From positions 1-29,194 of the forward strand of contig DIBR01000053.1 of assembly GCA_002415025.1 (NCBI GenBank): a DNA stretch of 29,194 nucleotides. The letters run 5' to 3'. The position numbers were made by a program, and so were the translations under genes. The notes under the pieces are model-generated. The model did no database searches and was not told the DNA's origin. It worked only from the letters and a program-made list of their open reading frames with translations. Each line of letters opens with the position of its first letter. The first letter of the stretch is position 1. The stretch comes from Spongiibacteraceae bacterium UBA5047 (GTDB lineage Bacteria; Pseudomonadota; Gammaproteobacteria; Pseudomonadales; Spongiibacteraceae). Below, piece after piece: positions 1 to 7,781 of this stretch.

Positions 1-68
1 TTGGCGGTATTGTGCGGATACATTCCGTTACACTCTGATCACCTATTGCAACATTCAGAGTTCTGGTG

Positions 69-674
69 ATGATGGTTAACGGGTTGATTCTTTTCATTCA
101 GGTCGGGCTGCTGGCGCTGCTTCTCCTGTTGGCTGTGCGGGTTATCTCGCTGGTGCGTTCCGAACCCATCGCAGTCGGTCGCCAGGAAATCTGGCCAGCA
201 ACGAGGGACACGGTGGCTACCGACCTGCCCTCAAACAATTCCGAATGGCCGGTTGCCAGCAGAAGGCCGGTTCCTGAAGCTGCTCCGGACCGGGCTGAGC
301 TCATCACCCGATTGCACATTCTGGCTGGTCTCCAGGAACGGGATTGCCGTGTAAAGGGTCTGGTCCTAGCGACCGCACCCGATGCGGTCAAAGCCTATGC
401 CACGGCTTGGCTGTACGGTGCCGGGTGCGCCCTGAGCGACAAAGGCAGTCGGCATTCCGAGGCACTGGCCGGGATTGTTGCCCAGACCAGCAATCGAAAA
501 ACGGGAATTCGTCAACCGGAGGCGATGCAGGCAATCAGTGCATTAACAGACAGTGCGGTTTATCTGGCTTGTTTCCGGGCGGGTCTGGAAGGTGCGGAGT
601 TCTGGCGATACAACCATTTCGTACCGCCCACGTCGAGTCTTTACGACGCCATTACTGCCAACGCGTTTATTTAG
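69..674 (+). CDS. uncharacterised single-pass membrane protein
   Basis: About 201 residues. The N-terminus is a single hydrophobic helix (roughly residues 4-25, rich in Leu/Ile/Val) followed by a basic residue and a hydrophilic domain, so it is probably an inner-membrane protein anchored by one N-terminal helix with the remainder soluble. I do not recognise the family. The start is ambiguous: GTG at 66, ATG at 69 and ATG at 72 are consecutive in frame and no strong ribosome binding site separates them. The 3' end overlaps the convergent gene at 667-978 by eight bases. High use of C- and G-ending codons matches the yadGH genes rather than the polysaccharide locus, so this looks like resident chromosome. 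Confidence 0.6.
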   Translation: MMVNGLILFIQVGLLALLLLLAVRVISLVRSEPIAVGRQEIWPATRDTVATDLPSNNSEWPVASRRPVPEAAPDRAELITRLHILAGLQERDCRVKGLVLATAPDAVKAYATAWLYGAGCALSDKGSRHSEALAGIVAQTSNRKTGIRQPEAMQAISALTDSAVYLACFRAGLEGAEFWRYNHFVPPTSSLYDAITANAFI

Positions 675-978
675 AAGCCTGTCTGTTTGCGGTTTCAAGT
701 ACCCAGTCGGTACCCAGGGCAACGGGTTCCGCATGATCCTGCTCGTCCACTCGGGTTCCGGTTATTTCAGGCCGGCTGAAGCCGCCATCATCCGTATTTG
801 CCATGCTGTCCACATCCACGGAACGAACCACATAGGTTACGCCGCCGGCCAGCACTTTCGCGCGATGAGTCAGGCCGAAAACAAAACGGCAGTAATCCAG
901 CTTTAGCTGAATCAAATCCTGTTCCGCTTTGCGGATTTTTCTGAGCAGAACCTTCTGAACGCTATCTCCGTAATCCAT
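667..978 (-). CDS. uncharacterised small protein
   Basis: About 103 residues, family not recognised. The N-terminal third is charged and helix-prone (many Lys, Arg, Gln, Leu), while the C-terminal half is acidic and probably strand or coil; no signal peptide or membrane helix is visible. The start is ATG at 978 or the adjacent in-frame GTG at 981, with an AGGG-type ribosome binding site just upstream on the minus strand. It lies downstream of, and in the same direction as, the gene at 1068-1529 with an 86-base gap, so the two may be cotranscribed. Its stop overlaps the end of the convergent 69-674 gene. It could be a spurious frame, but codon use, ribosome binding site and tight packing favour a real gene. 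Confidence 0.5.
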   Translation of the reverse strand: MDYGDSVQKVLLRKIRKAEQDLIQLKLDYCRFVFGLTHRAKVLAGGVTYVVRSVDVDSMANTDDGGFSRPEITGTRVDEQDHAEPVALGTDWVLETANRQASK

Positions 979-1067
979 CACGTTGTCCCTGCAAATGGCG
1001 ATGAGATGATTTTACACAATCCCGTACCGTTGTCAGCCGACCAGTTGCCGGTTCAGCTGTCCCGGTG

Positions 1068-1529
1068 CTATTCGGCCTGGAAAACCAGCTTAACCGGGAG
1101 GTTTTCGATGGGTTCCTGGCCCTGTTGCAGATCAATGCGCCAGGTCATTTTGCCATCCACGGTGCAGAACGGCGCTGTGAAACGGGCGGAGTACTGGTTT
1201 TCCGACTGTTTGCCGAGGGGCACCGGGTACTCGCCCATGTACATGGACTCGCCCCGGAGAACAGCCAGAAAGCGTTCCGGACGTTCCGGTGTAGCAACGG
1301 TTAGCTGGTATTCGGTGCCCTGAGCGCCCACGCCCATGGTGTTGAGGGCAACCTGCCAATCTCCGGAACCATTCGACCATTGGCACGGACCGCTTTCCAG
1401 CAGATCACACTGAACGGTCTGACTTTCTCCGCCGGACGTTTTGCCAGTGTCTCCCAGCAGGCGCCAACCGAACACACCGGCACCAACCACGGCCAGAATC
1501 AATCCTGTAACAGCAATCGCGCGTAACAT
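1068..1529 (-). CDS. uncharacterised membrane-anchored or exported protein
   Basis: About 153 residues from the preferred ATG at 1529. It begins with a hydrophobic segment (about residues 4-22) preceded by an Arg, which is a membrane anchor or uncleaved signal, followed by a polar domain with three Cys residues, two of them close together (CDLLESGPC), and another near the C-terminus (FCTVDGK). The Cys pattern suggests a periplasmic, perhaps disulfide-bonded, domain. I chose ATG 1529 because it has a GGGAAG ribosome binding site five bases upstream and puts the hydrophobic helix at the N-terminus. An in-frame ATG at 1610 would add 27 residues but has no well-placed ribosome binding site. The gene is divergent from yadG. 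The family was not recognised. Confidence 0.6.
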   Translation of the reverse strand: MLRAIAVTGLILAVVGAGVFGWRLLGDTGKTSGGESQTVQCDLLESGPCQWSNGSGDWQVALNTMGVGAQGTEYQLTVATPERPERFLAVLRGESMYMGEYPVPLGKQSENQYSARFTAPFCTVDGKMTWRIDLQQGQEPIENLPVKLVFQAE

Positions 1530-1549
1530 AACCGCTTCCCGAACAAACC

Positions 1550-1579
1550 CGGCCGGCATTATGGGGTTTTCTCCGGCCG
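1550..1579. repeat. GC-rich inverted repeat in the divergent intergenic region
   Basis: CGGCCGG (1550-1556) and CCGGCCG (1573-1579) are perfect inverted arms separated by 16 bases, between the start of the minus-strand gene (1529) and the yadG start (1662). It could be an operator or a 5' UTR hairpin. If the minus-strand gene really starts at 1610 it is coding sequence instead. Function unproven. Confidence 0.3.
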
Positions 1580-1661
1580 AGGCAAAGGTTTCTAAACTGG
1601 CGCTACTCATGAGAAAATACTGCGCCTTCAATTCGACCCATTCTGACCACAGGACACGCCC

Positions 1662-2588
1662 GTGCAGCCGGATATTTCCGTTAAGCACCTGAGCAAGGTA
1701 TATGGCGACGGTTTTCAGGCTTTGAAAGACATTAACCTGGACATCCGCCGTGGCGAGATCTTCGCCCTCCTCGGCCCCAATGGCGCTGGCAAGACCACGC
1801 TCATCAGTATCATCTGCGGTATCGTCAATGCCTCCTCCGGACAGGTAACGGCCGCCGGTTACGATATTGTCAAAGACTACCGCAAGGCCCGCGAGACCAT
1901 CGGCCTGGTGCCACAGGAACTCAACACCGATTCATTCGAAACTGTCTGGAATGCCGTTTCCTTCAGTCGTGGGCTATTCGGCAAGGCGCCGAAACCTGCG
2001 CACATCGAGAAAGTCCTGAAAGATCTTTCTCTCTGGGACAAGCGCAACAACCGGATCATGTCTCTCTCCGGTGGCATGAAGCGCCGCCTGATGATTGCCA
2101 AGGCGCTCTCCCATGAGCCCCAGATACTGTTCCTGGATGAGCCCACGGCGGGCGTCGACGTTGAACTGCGGCGGGACATGTGGGAAATGGTGCGCAAACT
2201 TCGGGAACATGGCGTGACCATCATCCTCACCACCCACTACATCGAAGAAGCCGAGGAAATGGCCGACCGCATTGGCGTGATTAATCGCGGAGAGATCATT
2301 TTAGTCGATGACAAGGCAAGCCTGATGCGCAAATTGGGTAAAAAGCAGCTCACGCTCTATCTGCAGGAGCCGCTGGCAGACATTCCCGCTAACCTGGCCG
2401 ACGAGCCGCTTAGCCTTGAGGATGAGGGGCGTCAGCTTGTCTATACCTTTGATATTCAGAAGGAGCACACCGGCATTGCCGAGCTGCTGCGAAAGCTCGC
2501 TTCCCACGGCATCGATTTCAAAGACCTGCATTCCAGTGAAAGCTCTCTGGAGGAAATTTTTGTCAACCTGGTGAGGGCGCGCTCATGA
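1662..2588 (+). CDS. yadG: ABC-2 type transporter ATP-binding protein, YadG-like
   Basis: ATPase subunit of an inner-membrane ABC-2 transporter, 308 residues, the same length as I recall for E. coli YadG and similar to it throughout. Walker A is GPNGAGKTT (residues 38-46), the Q-loop lies in GLVPQE, the signature is LSGGMKRRL, Walker B ends in Asp159-Glu160 (ILFLDEPTAGVD) and the H-loop is TTHYIEEAEEM. The GTG start at 1662 is preceded by AGGA seven bases upstream. The stop overlaps the start of the permease gene as ATGA, so the two are translationally coupled. The transported substrate of this family is not established. Codon use is GC-rich, unlike the polysaccharide genes that follow, so I treat the pair as flanking chromosome and not as the exporter of the locus. 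Confidence 0.9.
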   Translation: MQPDISVKHLSKVYGDGFQALKDINLDIRRGEIFALLGPNGAGKTTLISIICGIVNASSGQVTAAGYDIVKDYRKARETIGLVPQELNTDSFETVWNAVSFSRGLFGKAPKPAHIEKVLKDLSLWDKRNNRIMSLSGGMKRRLMIAKALSHEPQILFLDEPTAGVDVELRRDMWEMVRKLREHGVTIILTTHYIEEAEEMADRIGVINRGEIILVDDKASLMRKLGKKQLTLYLQEPLADIPANLADEPLSLEDEGRQLVYTFDIQKEHTGIAELLRKLASHGIDFKDLHSSESSLEEIFVNLVRARS

Positions 2589-3346
2589 ATATCTATGCGA
2601 TTGCCGCCATCTACAAGTTCGAGATGGCGCGAACCTTCCGCACCTTGATGCAGAGCATTGCCTCGCCGGTTATCTCAACCTCCCTGTATTTTGTGGTGTT
2701 CGGTTCGGCCATCGGCTCCAGAATGGTGGAAATTGACGGGGTCAGCTACGGGGCCTTTATTATCCCCGGTCTGATTATGCTGTCGCTGCTGACCGAGAGC
2801 ATCTCCAATGCCAGCTTCGGCATCTATTTCCCACGCTATACCGGCACCATCTACGAGGTACTATCGGCCCCGATCTCCTATGTGGAGGTGGTGGCCGGCT
2901 ATGTGGGTGCGGCAGCGACCAAGTCGGTGATGCTGGGCATTCTGATCCTGCTGACCGCCAGGCTTTTTGTCGATTACGAGGTTCAACACCCGCTGTGGAT
3001 GCTCTGTATCCTTGTATTGACCTCCGTCACCTTCAGCCTGTTCGGTTTTATCATCGGCATCTGGGCCGACGGTTTTGAAAAGCTGCAGGTGGTGCCGCTC
3101 ATGATTGTGACGCCGTTGGCATTTTTGGGCGGCAGCTTTTACTCAATCAGCATGCTGCCGCCCCTGTGGCAGACCATTACCCTGTTCAACCCGGTGGTGT
3201 ACCTGATCAGTGCTTTTCGTTGGAGTTTCTACGGAGTGTCGGACGTTAGCGTTGAGGTGAGTATCGCAATGACGCTGGTATTTATGGTGTTTTGTCTGTT
3301 TGTGATTGCCTGGATATTCAAAACGGGATATCGCCTGAGGGTTTGA
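2585..3346 (+). CDS. yadH: ABC-2 type transporter permease, YadH-like
   Basis: Membrane subunit partnering the ATPase at 1662-2588, 253 residues with about six hydrophobic segments. It shows the ABC-2 permease features of YadH: an amphipathic N-terminus, an IIPGLIML segment near residue 60, and the region around residues 180-215 containing PLAFLGGSFYSISMLPP followed by NPVVYLISAFRW, close to what I recall for E. coli YadH. The ATG start lies in the ATGA overlap with yadG. Substrate unknown. ABC-2 permeases also export polysaccharides (KpsM/Wzm), but similarity to YadH and separation from the locus by a probable terminator and a promoter region argue against that here. Confidence 0.88.
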   Translation: MNIYAIAAIYKFEMARTFRTLMQSIASPVISTSLYFVVFGSAIGSRMVEIDGVSYGAFIIPGLIMLSLLTESISNASFGIYFPRYTGTIYEVLSAPISYVEVVAGYVGAAATKSVMLGILILLTARLFVDYEVQHPLWMLCILVLTSVTFSLFGFIIGIWADGFEKLQVVPLMIVTPLAFLGGSFYSISMLPPLWQTITLFNPVVYLISAFRWSFYGVSDVSVEVSIAMTLVFMVFCLFVIAWIFKTGYRLRV

Positions 3347-3373
3347 CCGAGACCTGATGTTCTCGGTGGCCGA

Positions 3374-3414
3374 ATTGCGGGCTACAGGGTGTTAACTTGC
3401 CTGCAGCCCGCAAT
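3374..3414 (+). terminator. terminator-like stem-loop after yadH
   Basis: Perfect 10-base arms ATTGCGGGCT (3374-3383) and AGCCCGCAAT (3405-3414), with a further CAGG/CCTG pairing (3385-3388 with 3400-3403) inside after one mismatch and an 11-base loop. It begins 27 bases after the yadH stop. A strong T-run is missing, so it may be a weak or bidirectional terminator or an mRNA-stabilising hairpin. Confidence 0.45.
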
Positions 3415-3425
3415 ATCAAGTCAAG

Positions 3426-3560
3426 TTTATGTACATTTTCACAGAAAAGTGTATAAAGAGCTGAGTCGCTTTGCTGCAGCTTTTTTCGCGTTTTTCGTGG
3501 TCATCTGCAAGCTGCGTTCTCCCAATATAAATTATAAGAATTATTTCGAGTAGCAGAAGG
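3426..3560 (+). promoter_or_regulatory. AT-rich leader, presumed promoter region of the polysaccharide operon
   Basis: The stretch between the stem-loop and the rfaH-like gene is much more AT-rich than the surrounding DNA. Candidate sigma-70 boxes are TGTACA (3430-3435), 16 bases, then TATAAA (3452-3457); a second TATAAA lies at 3526-3531 without a good -35. This is the only sizeable non-coding stretch before the 25-kb gene run, so the main promoter is expected here, but the exact start point cannot be fixed by eye. Confidence 0.35.
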
Positions 3561-3564
3561 TTAT

Positions 3565-4068
3565 ATGCGGCAGTGGTTTGCCATTTATTGTCGTCCGCGG
3601 CAGGAATTGCGTGCTCTGGAGAACCTCCAGAGGCAGGGTTACTCGGTGTTTTTTCCTCAGATGCGGCTTCTGAGGCAGCGGCGGGCAGGTCTGGTGCCGG
3701 TCATAGAAAGTTTGTTTCCTCGCTACATATTTATTCTGTTAGATAACATCAATGACAATTGGGCGCCTATTCGCTCGACGCGTGGCGTGGTCGAGCTGGT
3801 GAAGTCCGCGGGGCGACCTCTGGCAGTTCCCGATGCAGTTATTGAGGAGTTGTCGTCCCGGCAGGTTGTCGGGTTGGACTACATTGATCTCGTCGGCAGC
3901 AGCGACCTTGTGCCCGGTGAGGAAGTTCACATTACCAGCGGCCCATTTGCGGGCAACCCTGCGGAGTTTTATGCGCGCAAGGCAGATGACCGGGTGGTCG
4001 TGCTGCTGAATATTATGCACTCCAAGCAAACGATTGAGTTGCCAGCGCGGGCCGTTGCGCGGGTGTAA
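3565..4068 (+). CDS. rfaH: RfaH-like transcription antitermination factor (NusG paralogue)
   Basis: A 167-residue NusG-family protein, the usual RfaH size. The N-terminal NGN domain is recognisable (WFAIYCRPRQEL, residues 4-15, then QGYSVFFPQMRLL and LFPRYIFILL), and a C-terminal KOW-type domain follows (PGEEVHITSGPFAGN, about residues 114-128). RfaH proteins bind RNA polymerase paused at ops elements, suppress pausing and Rho termination, and support translation of long, poorly translated surface-polysaccharide operons. The start has an AAGG site four bases upstream. An exact ops sequence lies 49 bases after the stop and before ugd, so this copy probably acts on its own transcript. The position as first gene of the locus suggests a locus-dedicated paralogue rather than the housekeeping regulator. 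Confidence 0.85.
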   Translation: MRQWFAIYCRPRQELRALENLQRQGYSVFFPQMRLLRQRRAGLVPVIESLFPRYIFILLDNINDNWAPIRSTRGVVELVKSAGRPLAVPDAVIEELSSRQVVGLDYIDLVGSSDLVPGEEVHITSGPFAGNPAEFYARKADDRVVVLLNIMHSKQTIELPARAVARV

Positions 4069-4109
4069 AAAATATATGACACATCGTGATGGCCAATGGG
4101 GAGCCGAAA

Positions 4110-4119
4110 GCCCTAGGGC
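4110..4119. repeat. 10-bp palindrome overlapping ops
   Basis: GCCCTAGGGC is a perfect palindrome whose right three bases are the first three of the ops sequence. It may help form a structure around the pause site or may be coincidental. Confidence 0.4.
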
Positions 4120-4127
4120 GGTAGCGT
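4117..4127 (+). promoter_or_regulatory. ops / JUMPstart core element
   Basis: GGCGGTAGCGT at 4117-4127 is an exact match to the known operon-polarity-suppressor core bound by RfaH in the non-template DNA strand of paused RNA polymerase. It sits in the 117-base leader between the rfaH-like gene and the TTG start of ugd, on the coding strand. I saw no second copy of the GGCGGTAG core in the window. Everything downstream is co-oriented, as expected for an RfaH-controlled operon. Confidence 0.85.
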
Positions 4128-4185
4128 TTTTGAAGCAGGGGCTGGGTGGAGCTGCCCAGAAACTATCCTAGAATAGGAAAGAAAC

Positions 4186-5535
4186 TTGAGAATTACAGTT
4201 GTTGGCTGTGGCTACGTTGGGCTTGTGACCGGCGTCTGTTTCACGGAAATGGGTAACTCTGTAACCTGTGTTGACGTGAATGAACAGCGCCTGAGCGAGC
4301 TGCGAAGTGGAAGGCTACCTATTTATGAGCCCGGCCTGGCAGAAATGATGGCGGGCGCGGTCGCTGAAAACCTTTTGCAATTTAGCTCAGATCTCGCTGC
4401 GGCAATCCAGGAGGCCGATTATATATTCAATGCGGTCGGCACACCGCCTCAACCTGACGGAAGTGTTGATCTCGGTGCGGTTTTGGCGGTCGCAAAAACC
4501 ATAGGTGATAACATCAATCGCTATGCTGTGGTGGTTAATAAGTCAACAGTTCCGGTAGGAACAGCTGAGCGTGTAGGCGACATTATTGTTAAACAACTAT
4601 CGAATCGGGGCGTAGATGTTACGTTTGACGTTGTCAGCAACCCTGAATTTCTAAAAGAGGGGACTGCCATCGCTGATTTTATGGGGCCTGATCGCGTGAT
4701 CATTGGTGCCGGCAGCGATAGAGCGCGTCGCAAAATGGCGATGTTGTATGCGCCCTATCTCAAGAAAAATGACCGAATCATGTTCATGGGCCTGCGTGAA
4801 GCTGAGCTGACTAAGTATGCGGCAAATGCCATGCTTGCTACTCGGATCTCGTTTATGAACGAAATCGCGGGGTTGTGTGACAAATTGGGCGTCGACATCG
4901 AAGATGTGCGGCAAGGTGTGGGATCCGATAAACGCATTGGTAATGCATTCTTGTATCCCGGCTGTGGATATGGGGGGTCGTGTTTTCCCAAGGATGTCCA
5001 GGCGCTTATGTACGCTGGCAAAGAAGTTGGCGTCGATATGGCCTTGCTAGCTGAAGTTGAGGAGCGAAACGCTCGTCAGAAAGATATCTTGTTTGAAAAA
5101 TTGTCCACTTACTTTGGTGGTGAGCTTGACGGTAAGAAGATCGCTGTGTGGGGCTTGGCTTTCAAGCCGGGCACTGATGATATCAGGGAGGCGCCGTCAA
5201 TACGGCTTATTCTATCAATGCTGAAGGCTGGGGTTCGCGTGGCAGCCTATGATCCCAAAGCCATGACTGCCACTGATAGGTATTTTGCAGGGCTGGCTTT
5301 GTCAGAAGGCATCACTTTCAGCGAAGACCAGTACGGCGCGCTTGAAAACGCAGACGCATTGATTTTGGTTACCGAGTGGAAGCGCTTCCGTTCCCCAGAT
5401 TTTGCGGGAATGAAACGGCGCATGCGAGGTCAGCTGATCCTTGACGGTCGCAATCAGTATGCCCCTGATATGTTGGCCGAACTAGGCTTTGACCACATTG
5501 GAATTGGTCGAAAAAATTGGAGTGCATACGAGTGA
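4186..5535 (+). CDS. ugd: UDP-glucose 6-dehydrogenase
   Basis: Cytosolic enzyme oxidising UDP-glucose to UDP-glucuronate with two NAD+, 449 residues, normal for the family. The NAD-binding motif GCGYVGLVTG is at residues 7-16; the active-site motif GCGYGGSCFPKD has the catalytic Cys at residue 266; the C-terminal UDP-binding domain contains WGLAFKPGTDDIREAPS. The start is TTG at 4186, supported by AGGA seven bases upstream and because the protein then begins exactly at the dinucleotide-binding strand. It is the first gene after ops and overlaps the next by four bases (GTGA). Together with the next gene it makes UDP-GlcA and then UDP-xylose. Confidence 0.95.
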   Translation: MRITVVGCGYVGLVTGVCFTEMGNSVTCVDVNEQRLSELRSGRLPIYEPGLAEMMAGAVAENLLQFSSDLAAAIQEADYIFNAVGTPPQPDGSVDLGAVLAVAKTIGDNINRYAVVVNKSTVPVGTAERVGDIIVKQLSNRGVDVTFDVVSNPEFLKEGTAIADFMGPDRVIIGAGSDRARRKMAMLYAPYLKKNDRIMFMGLREAELTKYAANAMLATRISFMNEIAGLCDKLGVDIEDVRQGVGSDKRIGNAFLYPGCGYGGSCFPKDVQALMYAGKEVGVDMALLAEVEERNARQKDILFEKLSTYFGGELDGKKIAVWGLAFKPGTDDIREAPSIRLILSMLKAGVRVAAYDPKAMTATDRYFAGLALSEGITFSEDQYGALENADALILVTEWKRFRSPDFAGMKRRMRGQLILDGRNQYAPDMLAELGFDHIGIGRKNWSAYE

Positions 5536-6482
5536 AAGACGTGCTTAGAAAGAGGATTCTGGTAACGGGAGGGGCTGGATTCGTCGGGTCGCATTTGTGC
5601 GAACGATTACTAGAAAATAGCTGTGACGTAATTTGCGTAGATAATTTTTTTACGGGTCGAAAAGCAAATATTGCGCACTTGATGGGAAGCCCGTATTTCG
5701 AGGTTATGCGCCACGACGTATGTTTTCCCCTGTATGTTGAGGTAGATGAAATATACAACTTGGCCTGTCCTGCATCTCCGGTGCATTATCAGCATGATCC
5801 AGTGCAGACTACAAAAACCAGCGTGCATGGCGCAATCAACATGCTGGGCTTGGCGAAAAGAACGGGTGCAAAAATACTGCAGGCATCTACCAGTGAGGTT
5901 TACGGCGATCCGAGTGTGCACCCGCAACCTGAAAGTTACTGGGGAAATGTCAACCCCATCGGGCCTCGCTCATGCTACGACGAGGGTAAGCGTTGCGCTG
6001 AGACCCTATTCTTTGATTATTCCAGGCAGTACGGATTGCCAATAAAGGTGGTCAGAATTTTCAACACCTATGGCCCAAGAATGCATCCGAACGATGGGCG
6101 TGTAGTTTCCAATTTCATCATGCAAGCTTTGGCAGGCGAACCAATTACTCTCTATGGCGACGGTAGTCAGACTCGCTCATTCTGTTATGTTGATGATTTG
6201 GTAGACGGCCTTATGCGAATGATGGCGTCGCCGGATGGGTTTCTAGGGCCGGTTAATCTGGGTAACCCGGCAGAGTTTAAGATCAGTGAACTTGCAGAAA
6301 TGGCGATCAAGGCGACCGGTAGCCTCAGCAAGCTAGTAAACGCAGAGCTCCCGCAGGATGATCCGAAGCAACGTCAGCCTGATATATCGCAGGCGGTTGA
6401 GGTTCTTCAGTGGCGACCGCGTATCAGTTTGGAAGATGGATTGGTTAAAACGGTTGACTACTTCAGAGCTTTGCGTGGGTAG
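5532..6482 (+). CDS. UDP-glucuronate decarboxylase (UDP-xylose synthase)
   Basis: Extended short-chain dehydrogenase of 316 residues converting UDP-glucuronate to UDP-xylose through a 4-keto intermediate. The NAD motif is TGGAGFVGSH (residues 12-21). DNFFTGRK, ASTSEVYGDP, YWGNVNPIGPRSCYDEGKR (Tyr149, Lys153 as the YxxxK pair) and FNTYGPRMHPNDGRVVSNF are hallmarks of the UXS family rather than of UDP-glucose epimerases. The GTG start at 5532 overlaps the ugd stop as GTGA and has GGAG nine bases upstream. An upstream in-frame TTG at 5517 is less likely. Product of the preceding enzyme is its substrate, so the pair commits UDP-glucose to pentose. Confidence 0.93.
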   Translation: MKDVLRKRILVTGGAGFVGSHLCERLLENSCDVICVDNFFTGRKANIAHLMGSPYFEVMRHDVCFPLYVEVDEIYNLACPASPVHYQHDPVQTTKTSVHGAINMLGLAKRTGAKILQASTSEVYGDPSVHPQPESYWGNVNPIGPRSCYDEGKRCAETLFFDYSRQYGLPIKVVRIFNTYGPRMHPNDGRVVSNFIMQALAGEPITLYGDGSQTRSFCYVDDLVDGLMRMMASPDGFLGPVNLGNPAEFKISELAEMAIKATGSLSKLVNAELPQDDPKQRQPDISQAVEVLQWRPRISLEDGLVKTVDYFRALRG

Positions 6483-6553
6483 TAGTTTGTGAGCGCGATT
6501 CCATTATCTAATTTGGCAATAAAATACAATGATTTTCGAGGTGTAACGATTTT

Positions 6554-7711
6554 ATGGCGACTAAAACAGATGTTGTTGTTACTACGATTTTTGAGCCAGC
6601 TTGGCTGGAAGGGTATCTCCATAGTTTTCGGGAAAATGGACACGATGATGATGTGACTTTGCGGATCATTGTAGACAAGAAAACGCCGAACTCTGTTTTT
6701 GATGCAGTTCGAGCTGCAAAAGCCGATGGATATCGAATTGACTGCCCGACGCTGGATGAGCAAGTGCAATATTTGGCCAGACTTGGCTTGGATGATGGGT
6801 TCATTCCTTGGAATACCGATAACCGCAGAAACATAGGATTTCTCCGCGCGTGGGAAAATGAAGCGGATGTTTTGATATCGATTGATGATGACAACTACTG
6901 TAAGCCGGGATGCGATTTTATCGGTGAGCACCATGTGGTTGGAAGCCACCTGGCCGATGACGATAATATTGAGTACGCAAGCGGTGGAGCGTGGTACAAC
7001 ATTTGCGAACGGTTGAGTAGTCAGCTGGACGATGCTTTTTATGCTCGTGGTTTTCCGTACTATGCGAGGTCGGGCGGGCAGGATGCACGATTAGGTGGTG
7101 CGCCTGAGTCTTGTAGTGAAATGCCCGTTGCTGTAAACGCAGGACTTTGGTTGGATGATCCAGACGTGGATGCAGCGTCGCGACTAGTGCAGGGGCCGCG
7201 AGTCAGGGAGGCGCAAGAAAGGTCGTTGGTATTGGCGCCTGAAACCTGGAGCCCAATTAATACTCAGAATACTGCGTTGATCCGTGAGGCGATACCGGCT
7301 TACTACTACGTTCGAATGGGTTTCCCCTTGGGTGGGATGAAAATAGACCGTTTCGGAGATATTCTTTCCGGGTACTTTCTACAAAAATGTGCGAAGCAAA
7401 TGAGTCATGCGATCAGATTTGGTGGCCCCGTCGCCGATCATCGTAGGAGCCCGCACAATCTCTTTAAAGATCTCTTCCATGAGTTGGCAGGCATGGTGGT
7501 AGTAGAAGATTTTTTGCCATGGCTGCAGGAGTTGCAACTAAGAGAAACGAGTTACGCCGCGTTGTATGGAGAGCTTGCCGAAGCGATAAGCAGCCAGGCG
7601 GATTCTTTTGAAGGTTTCATTTGGGACGATGGAGGGCGAGATTTTTTAAAAGAGACTGCCGCGTGTATGAGGACATGGCTTAATACGATTGAGACAATTG
7701 GCCGAGCATGA
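6554..7711 (+). CDS. GT-A fold glycosyltransferase-like protein, STELLO/RGP-like
   Basis: 385 residues, no signal peptide or membrane helix. The diagnostic region is PWNTDNRRNIGFLRAW followed about 15 residues later by SIDDDNY (Asp111-113, Asn114), a metal/nucleotide-sugar motif. An R-x-NIG-x-L block before a DDDN motif recalls the DUF288/STELLO glycosyltransferase-like domain and, more distantly, the reversibly glycosylated proteins of GT75, some of which are UDP-arabinopyranose mutases. A second conserved-looking part is NAGLWLDDPDVDA (about residue 195) and RSPHNLFKDLFHELAG near residue 300. The ATG start has GAGGTG about ten bases upstream. Directly after UDP-xylose synthase, it may transfer or isomerise a pentose, but that is inference; the family call is from memory of motifs only. 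Confidence 0.55.
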   Translation: MATKTDVVVTTIFEPAWLEGYLHSFRENGHDDDVTLRIIVDKKTPNSVFDAVRAAKADGYRIDCPTLDEQVQYLARLGLDDGFIPWNTDNRRNIGFLRAWENEADVLISIDDDNYCKPGCDFIGEHHVVGSHLADDDNIEYASGGAWYNICERLSSQLDDAFYARGFPYYARSGGQDARLGGAPESCSEMPVAVNAGLWLDDPDVDAASRLVQGPRVREAQERSLVLAPETWSPINTQNTALIREAIPAYYYVRMGFPLGGMKIDRFGDILSGYFLQKCAKQMSHAIRFGGPVADHRRSPHNLFKDLFHELAGMVVVEDFLPWLQELQLRETSYAALYGELAEAISSQADSFEGFIWDDGGRDFLKETAACMRTWLNTIETIGRA

Positions 7712-7781
7712 GCTGTCTGGTGTGTTTCGGAGTAAATCATATCCAAAAATGTATTGATTGTTTGGATGGCGTGCTCCTGTT

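Noticed and set aside
1..79. Possible 3' end of an upstream gene: a frame ending TGA at 67-69 (overlapping ATG 69) and another ending TAA at 77-79.
   Set aside because: Two frames are open over fewer than 27 codons and neither product is recognisable, so I cannot tell which, if either, is coding.
1662..3346. yadGH as the KpsMT/Wzm-Wzt exporter of the polysaccharide.
   Set aside because: Motifs and length fit YadGH, composition matches the flank, and a terminator-like repeat and presumed promoter region separate it from the locus.
3455..3486. AAAGAGCTG paired with CAGC plus T-run, a second terminator-like element.
   Set aside because: The stem has only four strong pairs and overlaps a candidate -10 box; too weak to call.
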